Notes under the pieces: model-generated
Database searches by the model: none
What the model was told of the DNA's origin: nothing
The model's input: only the letters and a program-made list of their open reading frames with translations
Shown: positions 24,024 through 32,762 of the stretch, one piece after another
How positions within the stretch are numbered: position 1 is the stretch's first letter
Layout: every line of letters begins with the position of its first letter
Program-made: the position numbers and the translations under genes
Assembly (NCBI GenBank): GCA_009746045.1
Contig: RPFO01000751.1
Coordinates: 1 to 42,500, forward strand
Source: Mesostigma viride
Taxonomy: Eukaryota; Streptophyta; Mesostigmatophyceae; Mesostigmatales; Mesostigmataceae
Direction: 5' to 3'
DNA: 42,500 nt

Positions 24024-24122
24024 TCTTAGGTTAGCTAATGGCTTGGACGTGTGCCTAACACGCATTTGTAATAAACATGTTTCTCTGGCAGCCCCTCACT
24101 CCAATGGAACTAAAGCAGCAAT
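24024..24122. mobile_element. 99-bp foreign insertion in satellite unit B
   Basis: 99 bp unrelated to the satellite (starts TCTTAGGTTAGCTAATGGC, contains TAATAAACATG, ends AAAGCAGCAAT) interrupt a 40-bp unit and are flanked by TGGAT at 24019-24023 and 24123-24127. Unit A lacks it. The 5-bp flanking repeat suggests a transposed sequence, but no terminal inverted repeat was found, and the neighbouring loss of about one satellite unit also fits patch repair of a break. Confidence 0.55.
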
Positions 24123-25770
24123 TGGATGTACGTGTGTGTGCAGCCGCCCCTTGCATGCGCGGTGTATGTGTAAGTGTGCGTGCACTCGCCCCTTGCGTGC
24201 ATGGTGTGTGTACATGTGAGTGCAGTCGCTCCTTGCGTGCGCGGTGGATCTACGTGTGTGTGCACTTGCCCCTTGCGTGCGCGGTGTATGTACGTGTGTG
24301 TGCAGTCGCTCCTTGCGTGCATGGTGTGTGTACGTGTGTGTGCATGCCGCCCCTTGCGTGCGCGGTGTGTGTACGTGTGTGTGCAGTTGCCCCTTGCGTG
24401 CGCGGTGGATGTACGTGTGTGTGCACTCGCCCCTTGCGTGCGCGGTGGATGTACGTGTGTGTGCACTCGCCCCTTGCGTGCGCGGTGGATGTACGTGTGT
24501 GTGCACTCGCCCCTTGCGTGCGCGGTGGATGTACGTGTGTGTGCAGGCGTCCCTTGCGTGCGTGGTGTATGTACATGTGAGTGCCGTCGCCCCAAGCGTG
24601 CATGGTGTGTGTACGTGTGTGTGCAGTTGCCCCTTGCGTGCATGGTGTGTGTACGTGTGTGTGCAGCCGCCCCTTGCGTGCGCGGTGTATGTGTAAGTGT
24701 GCGTGCACTCGCCCCTTGCGTGCATGGTGTGTGTACGTGTGTGTGCATGCCGGCCCTTGCGTGCATGGTGTGTGTACGTGTGTGTGCAGCCGCCCCTTGC
24801 ATGCGCGGTGTATTTACACGTGTGTGCAGCCGCCCCTTGCGTGCATGGTGTATGTACATGTGAGTGCAGCCGCCCCTTGCGTGCGCGGTGTATGTGCATG
24901 TGAGTGCAGTCGCTCCTTGCGTGCATGGTGTGTGTACGTGTGTGTGCAGCCGCCCCTTGCGTGCGCGGTGTATGTACGTGTGTGTGCAGTCGCTCCTTGC
25001 GTGCATGGTGTGTGTACGTGTGTGTGCAGTTGCCCCTTGCGTGCATGGTGTGTGTACGTGTGTGTGCAGCCGCCCCTTGCATGCGCGGTGTATTTACACG
25101 TGTGTGCAGCCGCCCCTTGCGTGCATGGTGTATGTACATGTGAGTGCAGTCGCTCCTTGCGTGCATGGTGTGTGTACGTGTGTGTGCAGCCGCCCCTTGC
25201 GTGCGCGGTGTATGTACGTGTGTGTGCAGTCGCTCCTTGCGTGCATGGTGTGTGTACGTGTGTGTGCAGTTGCCCCTTGCGTGCATGGTGTGTGTACGTG
25301 TGTGTGCAGCCGCCCCTTGCATGCGCGGTGTATTTACACGTGTGTGCAGCCGCCCCTTGCGTGCATGGTGTATGTACATGTGAGTGCAGCCGGCCCCTTG
25401 CGTGCATGGTGTATGTACATGTGTGTGCAGCCGCCCCTTGCGTGCATGGTGTATGTACATGTGAGTGCAGCCGGCCCCTTGCGTGCATGGTGTATGTACG
25501 TGTGTGTGCAACCGCCCCTTGCGTGCATGGTGTGTGTACATGTGAGTGCAGTCGCTCCTTGCGTGCGCGGTGGATGTACGTGTGTGTGCACTTGCCCCTT
25601 GCGTGCGCGGTGGATGTACGTGTGTGTGCATGCCGGCCCTTTCGTGCATGGTGTGTGTACGTGTGTGTGCATCCGGCCCTTGCGTGCATGGTGTGTGTAC
25701 ATGTGAGTGCAGTCGCTCCTTGCGTGCTCGGTGTGTGTACGTGTGTGTGCAGCCGCCCCTTGCGTGCATG

Positions 25771-25905
25771 TACATGTTTGAAGAAATAAGCAATAGTGAA
25801 TGGAATAGTAAAAAGAAAATCATTCCAGCATATGTATGTACAAGTTTTTAGTAGTACACTATGACTATCGTCAAACATAACAATTTTCTATATTTTCATA
25901 CACAC
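25771..25905. other. Unique AT-rich spacer between satellites
   Basis: About 135 bp of AT-rich sequence between the G/T-rich satellite and the CA-rich block. Nothing recognised. Confidence 0.5.
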
Positions 25906-28520
25906 ACGAACAACACACCCAACACACACACGCTATGTTTGCACCCAAGACACACACCAACACCTAAAAACAAGACACCAACACACAAGACACCCAACAC
26001 ACACCCAAGACACACAATCACACACACGCAACACACACAGAACACACCTAAGTAACACACAACACACATGTACATCCCTCCCCCCCACACACAACACCAA
26101 CACATGACAATTATAACATGCCACAACACACACACTGACACACATGCCCCAACACACACACACATGCCCCAACACACACACACATGCCCCAACACTGCAC
26201 ACACAACAACACCCAAACACACACCACACACACACAAGACACCCAACACACATACCGAAAACACGCACACACAACACCTACTAAAAACAAGACACCAACA
26301 CACAAGACACCCAACACACACCCAACACACACACACACAATGTTTGCACCCACGACACACACACCCAACACCTAAAAATAAGACACCAACACACAAGACA
26401 CCCAACACACACTTAACACACACACACACAATGTTTGCACCCACGACACACACACCAACACCTAAAAATAAGACACCAACACACAACACACGTACACGTA
26501 CATCCCCCCCCCCCCACAACACCAACACATGACAAATAACATGCAAACAACACACCACACAACACGTACACACACACGCAACACACACCTAGGTCAATCA
26601 CACACAACACACACAAAACACACCTAAGTCACACACAACACACACGTACACCCCCCCACACACACCCAATACCAACACACAAGACACTTGGCATCCCCCC
26701 CCCACACCCACACACCCACACCCACACCCACACCACACATCCAACACACACAACACACACAAAAGACACACAACACACATACCCGACACACACACACGCA
26801 CCCAACGTACACACACACACAACACCTACTAAAAACAAGACACCAACACACAAGACACCCAACACACACCCAAGACACACAATCACACACACGCAACACA
26901 CACAGAACACACCTAAGTAACAAACAACACACACGTACATCCCCCCCCCCACACACAACACCAACACATGACAATTAACATGCCACAACACACTGACACA
27001 CATGCCCCAACACACACACACATGCCCCAACACACACACACACATGCCCCAACACTGCACACACAACAACACCCAAACACACACCACACACACAAAAGAC
27101 ACACAACACACATACCGAAAACACGCACACACAACACCTACTAAAAACAAGACACCAACACACAAGACACCCAACACACACCCAACACACACACACACAC
27201 AATGTTTGCACCCACGACACCCACACCCAAGACACACACATAACACACCTAAGTAACACACAACACACACGTACATCCCCCCCCCACACACAACACCAAC
27301 ACACGACAATTAACATGCCATAACACACACACTGACACACATGCCCCAACACACACACATGCCCCAACACTGCATGCACACACAACAACACCCAAACACA
27401 CACCACACACACACAAGACACCCAACACACATACCGAAAACACGCACACACAACACCTACTAAAAACAAGACACCAACACACAAGACACCCAACACACAC
27501 CCAACACACACACACACACACACACACAATGTTTGCACCCACGACACAAACACCCAACACCTAAAAATAAGACACCAACACACAAGACACCCAACACACA
27601 CTTAACACACACACACACAATGTTTGCACCCACGACACACACACCAACACCTAAAAATAAGACACCAACACACAACACACGTACACGTACATCCCCCCCC
27701 CCCACAACACCAACACATGACAATTAACATGCAAACAACACACCACACAACACATACACACACGCAACACACACCTAGGTCAATCACACACAACACACAC
27801 AAAACACACCTAAGTCACACACAACACACACGTACACCCCCCACACACACACCCAATACCAACACACAAGACACTTGGCACCCCCCCCCACACCCACACA
27901 CCCACACCCACACCCACACCACACATCCAACACACACAACACACACAAAAGACACTTAAGTCACACACAACACACACATAACACACCTAAGTCACACACA
28001 ACACACACGTCCATCCCCCCCCCACACTCAACACCAATACATGACAATTAACATGCACACAACACACACAGGCACACGCCCCAACACACACACACACACA
28101 CACACACAACATACATACACAGAGCACACACACACGCCCCAACACACACAACACACACAAAAGACACCCAACACACATACCGAACACACACACACACACA
28201 CTATGTTTGCACCCGACATACACACACCCAACACCTACTAAAAACAAGACACCAACACACAAGACACCCTACACACACAACACACACACACACAACACAT
28301 ATCCAACACAAACAACACACACACCTAAGTCACACACACAACACACCTACTAAGACACACACACAACACACATGTACCTCCCCCCCCCCACACCCAACAT
28401 CAACACACAAGACACTTTGCACACACCCTACACCCCCCACACCTTTATGAATGCACCCAACACACACACAACACACACGCCCCAACACACATACCCAACA
28501 TTCACCCAACACACCCAACA
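25906..28520. repeat. CA-rich low-complexity block with kb-scale internal duplication
   Basis: Mostly (CA)n and CCCAACACA-type DNA on the + strand, with C tracts of up to about ten. Recurring landmarks include ATGTTTGCACCCACGACAC (26339, 26430, 27202, 27530, 27619), CCTAAGTMACACACAACACA and ACATGCCCCAACAC. The stretch about 26200-26760 recurs at about 27390-27950 (offset about 1190 bp). The strand polarity is opposite to the adjoining 40-bp satellite. Its open frames (Thr/His/Pro-rich or Cys/Val-rich) are compositional. Confidence 0.93.
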
Positions 28521-28537
28521 TATAAGGGTAAACATGG

Positions 28538-28567
28538 TTTAGGAGTGTAGGGGTTTAGGGTTTAAGG
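28538..28567. repeat. TTTAGGG-like heptads
   Basis: TTTAGGA, GTGTAGG, then after two bases TTTAGGG and TTTAAGG. Two good units of the plant-type telomere heptad on the G strand, orientated opposite to the C-rich heptads at 2894-2949. The last 14 bases also form one arm of the inverted repeat that brackets the transposase gene. Confidence 0.45.
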
Positions 28568-28705
28568 CCTACCATACACCCGTATGTAAAAATGCAACAA
28601 CACGCCAAGTCATCCGCCACCATGCAAAAATATATAAACACAACTGGTCATCCTCAACAATAATAGTACCCAATCCGCACTTGGCACTTGTCCAGTTTCG
28701 TAAGT

Positions 28706-28719
28706 CCAACGGCCGTTGG
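28706..28719. repeat. Perfect palindrome in the 3' region of the transposase gene
   Basis: CCAACGGCCGTTGG with TTTC 6 bp before and GAAA 6 bp after (full extended dyad). It lies just downstream of the tentative stop of the minus-strand gene at 28762, in the probable 3' untranslated region. Confidence 0.88.
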
Positions 28720-28761
28720 CTTTGAGAAATTAAGATATGCGAACTGCGCCATTCAGCCAAG

Positions 28762-31700
28762 CTAAAGTATAGGCTGCCATTGCCCCGTATGTAATGTAGT
28801 AGTAAGGTGAACGAACGTCGACAAAAAAACACATGGGACATACAAACACCAATTTTACACAGTTATGTTTGGAATGACGTACCGTAATTTCGGCGTCCAC
28901 CTTCTTCGCAATTGTGAACCAGCCCTGTCGCGTGTTGTCCGGATGTCCTTCCCACTTGCCCTTCGTGACCTTTGCGACGCTCAGGTAGCACACGATTGCA
29001 GTTAAGGGTTCTCGGTCGTCTGGGTTCCAGAAGAAGCGTCGGGCGTCCGATCCGGAGGAGGAGCACCTCTCGAAGTATTTTACGTACATTACCCAGTTGC
29101 CTTTCTTAAAAACCTCGCCCCCCCCCCGGTATGTTTGTTTAAACACTCATCCTTGTCGAGTTGGTGGGCGACTCGAACAACTTTCGCCAACCAGTACGGG
29201 TGGTCGGGCACATGGTCCTTGTGCCCCCTCTCAGATGCGACTGCGACGGCCTCCCCCTCCTGCAAACCACGCCCCAACTCGTTTCTTGCCGTTTGAAGGT
29301 GGTTCAGGCGGGTTCCCGGATATCGCGTGGGGTTCCGCGACTTACTCGCCTGGAGTTTTACAGTCCACGACGAGCTGCTCCAATCATTTGGGCATGTCCT
29401 CCACTTGCCCTCTCGGCACTCCGCACAACTGAAGCATGAAAAACGCCTGAGCTGAACCACCTCGACCTGCTCGCCCTTTTTGTCCAGTCGCCACTGGTGT
29501 GCCGTGGAGATATCTCGGATCGGGCCTCGCTCCTTACCGGACGTGGGAATCTGCAATTGTAAATCCATGAAACAACATCACAGCACATTTCCCAACTCCA
29601 ACGGCCGTTGGCACTCAACAATTATAAGATTTCCAAACTCCAACGGCCGTTGGCCCTTGGAAACTTTATAAGTACATTTCTCAACTCCAACGGCCGTTGG
29701 CACTCTACAATTATATGATTTTCCAGCTCCAACGGCCGTTGGCCTTATGAAACTTCAAACTGCATCAAGGAAGCTGTCCTCTGTAAAGTGTAACCAGAGA
29801 CAAATTATAGAACTGCACTTGACCACCAGAAAGCAACTGTCTTTACTTACGTTATCGAGAAGAAATGCCCGTCGAACCACGTCCGATTGTGCCGATGGTC
29901 GACTCGAGTCTTTGCCGGTTCTCCAATCCCGGTTCAGGTAGGCCACCAGTGCCTCCACCGTATTCAGGTTCCGATTGTCCTCCTGCATCTGCGCTCTTTT
30001 GAGGATGCTTTTCACCGTCCCCCCCTCCCCGTCCGACTCCCCCTTCCCATGTCCTGCACATGAGTAGTTCCACTCCAATGTGTCCAAGTCGGGGTCGGCC
30101 TCGAGCAGGTCCGCAGCCATCGCCACCACATACCGGGATTGGAACTGCTCCTTACAGTTGTCGGACCAACTGATCCAGTTCCTCACCTCCACCCCCTCCT
30201 CCCTCAGCACCTTAAGGGTATTCTTCATCACGAACTCCAGGGTCTGGGCATTCCTCGGTACGTCCTTCCCCATGTAATCGTGCTTCACCCTTTTGATTTC
30301 CAGCGATACGGGATCACGGTACATCACGATCACCGGCATCAGGACGTAACTACTTGGGTACCAGTACTGCGCCTGCAACTGTTTCTGCAGGTGGTCCGAA
30401 TAGTTCTCCGAGTAGTCCATCAGGACCACCACCGTTCCCAGCGGCATCACGTCAATGCACTCCTTGTAAGCGTGGTGCTGCCAGGCCCATGTATGGACGT
30501 GAATGGCGAATTCCGGGAAGCGCGCCGTAATGAGTTCATGGAGCTCCGAGAGGGTTGACTTGATGAGTTTTTGCTGCAGGTTCATTTGCGGCGCCACATC
30601 CTCCTCCTGCAACACAACACACCCGCGCACCATGGAATGACCGAAGAATGGAAGTCAGCAGCTGGGAATTTCCCAACGCCAACGGCCGTTGGAAGTATGA
30701 AAGTCTACATATATATATTCAACGATGCAAATATACATGCCCGCGCACCATGGATTGACCGAAGAATGGAAGTCAGCAGCTGGGAATTTCCCAACGCCAA
30801 CGGCCGTTGGAAGTATGAAAGTCTACATATATATATTCAACGATGCAAATATACATGCTTACCGTCCCACGGGGCGCTGTGCCCTCCTTTATGAAGTCGA
30901 ACCACGTGTACTTCTTTGTCCACCCCTTCATCTGGTCCGTCACGATGAACTCGGAAATCCCACACTCGTTGCACGTCCCTTCCAAGCAGTTCATTGGGAC
31001 GTTAACGAACGGGCCGCCCGTCCTCCCCCTCCTTGCCCCCCCTCCCCCCTCTCAGCCCTGTGGCAGGTGAAACGTCGAACGAAATCATGGGCATTGTCAG
31101 GCACGGAAGGGATACCCTCCCTCTCCTCGATCTCCAGCGTGCTCTTCAACTCCTTGACGCCTTTGGTGAAGGCAGAGAGCAGAGACTCGAAGACGACGTG
31201 CTTTTCGCATGCGCACAAGTCCCGGTCCTTCCACACGCCCTTTACGCACTTGGGCATGAACTCCACGAACTTCGTGTACCCCACCTTGTACCTTGTCCCG
31301 TCCGCAGTCGTCACGATACCTCCCTTGTACGGCGACGCGTCAGAACAGAACCGCTTGTAAATCGTTTCAAGCGAGTCCAAATAGTACCTTCCGCCCTGGG
31401 AGGAAATGAGAATCCTGGCGTTTCCCTTCCTTTCGAACTCATTGACCACGTCCTTATGGTTGGGAGACGCCCTCGTGTTTAGGTCTGACAACCAGTAACT
31501 CCCGACGATTTCTTTGACCTCCTCCGGAAACTTGTCCGACCGTAAAGCACGAGGGGGCGCCTTCAGGGCGGGAAGGTCGCCCCCCATCCTCATTCCCCTT
31601 GCGGTCTGGATATCCTTGGGCGTGACGTGAAGCAGCCGCGCGAGAGTGCAATGCCCTTGATTGTTCATGCCGTCCTTTCCCAAGCACATTGACAGCACAG

Positions 31701-32028
31701 CGCACTTCGCGTTCCTGTGCTCATCCGACTTGCCCAATTCCTGGAAACCTTGCACGATATTAGCGACAACCTCCTGAGCGAAGGACTCCGACGCCTTTCT
31801 TTTCAGCGCAGGGCGGTACTGTTTCCCCATAACCTTCACAACCGCACCTGGCAGCCGCTCAAGCGCCCTCAAGCCTACTGCAGTTTTCGTGTTTTCAGTC
31901 TTGTGATTGTTGTCCTTCAGCAAGTATTCCATTGCGCTGGCCATGTCGAGGGCAAGTTGGTTGCCCTTGATCTCGACGTACTTGAGACTTTGGTCTTTGT
32001 TGTGCGCTTCACCTGCATCCGCGCGCAT
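28762..32028 (-). CDS. DDE-transposase-like protein, spliced, two frameshifts
   Basis: Probable exons: 32028-30863, 30606-29851, 29550-28883, and perhaps 28773-28762, about 865 residues. Donors are GTAAGC, GTAAGT and GTACGT; acceptors TTGTGTTGCAG and TTTACAATTGCAG; all junctions are phase 0. Exon 1 has a helix-turn-helix-like LARLLHVTPKDIQTAR and a Cys-rich segment (LCACEKH, then NCLEGTCNECG). Exon 2 has the candidate catalytic set: DYSENY (first Asp 30417-30415), WSDNCKEQF (Asp 30162-30160) and HGKGESDGEGG (30051-30019). Exon 3 has IRDISTAHQWRL, a Cys cluster and EGEAVAVA. This motif order matches, from memory, uncharacterised transposon-derived proteins of cnidarians and insects. Exon 1 (1166 bp) and exon 3 (668 bp) are each one base short of a whole number of codons. 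The breaks fall in the G-rich tract near 31013-31057 and the C10 run at 29118-29127, so these are decay or sequencing slips. ATG at 32028 follows an in-frame TAA; a further upstream exon is possible. Confidence 0.78.
28774..28882 (-). other. Tentative last intron of the transposase-like gene
   Basis: Exon 3 appears to end ATTACG before GTACGT at 28882-28877. A possible acceptor GGCAG ends at 28774 and would give three more codons and a TAG at 28762. If the donor is not used, the frame runs on to a stop near 28730. The 3' end of the gene is the weakest part of the model. Confidence 0.35.
29551..29850 (-). repeat. Intron 2, built largely from four palindromes
   Basis: 300-bp intron between GATAAC/GTAAGT and TTGCAG/ATTCCC. 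Perfect palindromes start at 29598, 29640, 29687 and 29729. Spacings of 42, 47 and 42 bp make two copies of an 89-bp dimer, each copy having AACAATTATAAGATTT- or ACAATTATATGATTTT-type DNA between cores. The copy at 29640 extends its symmetry outward to TTTCCAA and TTGGAAA. The repeats fill most of the intron, leaving little besides the splice signals. Confidence 0.85.
30607..30862 (-). repeat. Intron 1, a 118-bp duplication carrying two palindromes
   Basis: 256-bp intron between GGGACG/GTAAGC and TTGCAG/GAGGAG. Positions 30623-30740 and 30741-30858 are almost identical 118-bp copies, each with TTTC-CCAACG-core-AAGTAT-GAAA (cores 30679-30692 and 30797-30810). The duplication ends 4 bp before the donor, so the intron has nearly doubled in length by copying its own palindrome unit. 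Confidence 0.88.
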
Positions 32029-32098
32029 ACAGAATCCAGACGAAGTTTTGACATTTTATCAAATTATTGCTTTCCAACAATTACCCAATTTGTACGTC
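32029..32098. other. Short region between gene start and palindrome ladder
   Basis: 70 bp of AT-rich DNA directly upstream of the ATG on the minus strand. If the ATG at 32028 is right, the core promoter or 5' leader lies here and in the ladder. No TATA box stands out with confidence. Confidence 0.35.
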
Positions 32099-32671
32099 CC
32101 AACGGCCGTTGGACCCCTGAAAGTAAGCCTGAAACACGCCAACACATGCATTTTCGACACCCAACGGCCGTTGGACCCCCGAAAGTGGGCCTGAAACACG
32201 CCAACACATGCATTTTCGACACCCAACGGCCGTTGGACCCCAGAAAGCGGGCCGAAAACACGCCAACACATGCATTTTCGACACCCAACGGCCGTTGGAC
32301 CCCTGAAAGTGGGCCTGAAACACGGCAACACATGCATTTTCGACACCCAACGGCCGTTGGACCCCTGAAAGCGGGCCGAAAACACGCCAACACATGCATT
32401 TTCGACACCCAACGGCCGTTGGACCCCTGAAAGTGGGCCTGAAACACGCCAACACATGCATTTTCGACACCCAACGGCCGTTGGACCCCTGAAAGCGGGC
32501 CGAAAACACGCCAACACATGCATTTTTTACACCCAACGGCCGTTGGACCCCTGAAAGTGGGCCTGAAACACGCCCTTTACATGCATTTTCGACGTCCAAT
32601 GGCCGTTGGGCCCCTGAAAGTGGGCCGGAAACACGCTAACACATGCATTTTAGACACCCAACGGCCGTTGG
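32099..32671. repeat. Ladder of ten palindromes at 62-bp intervals
   Basis: CCAACGGCCGTTGG starts at 32099, 32161, 32223, 32285, 32347, 32409, 32471, 32533, (32596, CCAATGGCCGTTGG) and 32658: eight steps of 62 bp, counting the last, and one of 63. Each core is followed by six bases and GAAAG, then by one of two spacer types, GTGGGCCTGAAACACG or GCGGGCCGAAAACACG. These alternate over most of the ladder, giving a 124-bp dimer. ACACATGCATTTTCGACAC precedes most cores. The ladder lies just upstream of the minus-strand transposase-like gene. It could be subterminal transposase sites, regulatory sites or simply a satellite; the first is favoured by position only. Confidence 0.92.
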
Positions 32672-32742
32672 ACCCCTGAAAGCGGGCCGAAAACTCGCCA
32701 ACACCTGCATTTTTTACACGCCAGAAAGTGAATTTCCGAATC

Positions 32743-32748
32743 CCAACG
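32743..32748. repeat. Left half-palindrome at the ladder edge
   Basis: TTTC-CGAATC-CCAACG followed by C instead of the rest of the palindrome. It lies about 14 bp before the left TTAA of the 1.7-kb inverted-repeat element, whose right end is followed by a right-half remnant. Confidence 0.6.
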
Positions 32749-32762
32749 CACTTTTTATAACC

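Larger units (their letters stand above)
16849..25340. repeat. Tandem segmental duplication of the satellite, one copy interrupted by a retroelement
   Basis: Unit A (16849-18999 plus 22126-22732) is followed directly by unit B (22733-25340). Matching markers lie 5884 bp apart at the start (17220/23104, 17568/23452, 17983/23867), 5946 bp after a small insertion-deletion, and 5745 bp after a deletion of about 200 bp in B (18836/24581). Beyond the retroelement the offset is 2614 bp (22290/24904, 22530/25144). The LTR element sits only in A. At the matching point in B (about 24744) the satellite is uninterrupted. Confidence 0.85.
22126..25770. repeat. 40-bp G/T-rich satellite array, right part (about 90 units)
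   Basis: Same 40-bp unit and strand polarity as the left array. 22126-22732 completes unit A of the segmental duplication and 22733 onward is unit B. The array ends at about 25770 where GCGTGCATGTACATG passes into AT-rich unique DNA. Variants typical of this end are CAGTCGCTCC, GTATTTACACG and GTGTAAGTGTGCG. Confidence 0.96.

Noticed and set aside
22070-25878. Open frames of 300-620 codons across the right satellite array
   Set aside because: Same satellite artefact. Some extend through the retroelement border or the 99-bp insert into unrelated frames.
25896-28262. Cys/Val-rich and Thr/His/Pro-rich frames in the CA-rich block
   Set aside because: Compositional: (CA)n and C tracts rarely form stops. 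Frames overlap on both strands.
28538-28567. True telomere or chromosome end
   Set aside because: Only two good TTTAGGG-type units, with sequence continuing on both sides; at most an interstitial relic.
31010-31075. A further intron in exon 1 of the transposase-like gene
   Set aside because: The only GT..AG pair that fits is 17 bp, too short to splice. A one-base slip in the G-rich tract explains the frame change and leaves the Cys-rich segment continuous.
32059-32599. Overlapping minus-strand frames (150-172 codons) over the palindrome ladder
   Set aside because: All three frames are open because the 62-bp unit has no stops on that strand. The palindrome reads NGRW, QRPL or TAVG depending on frame.
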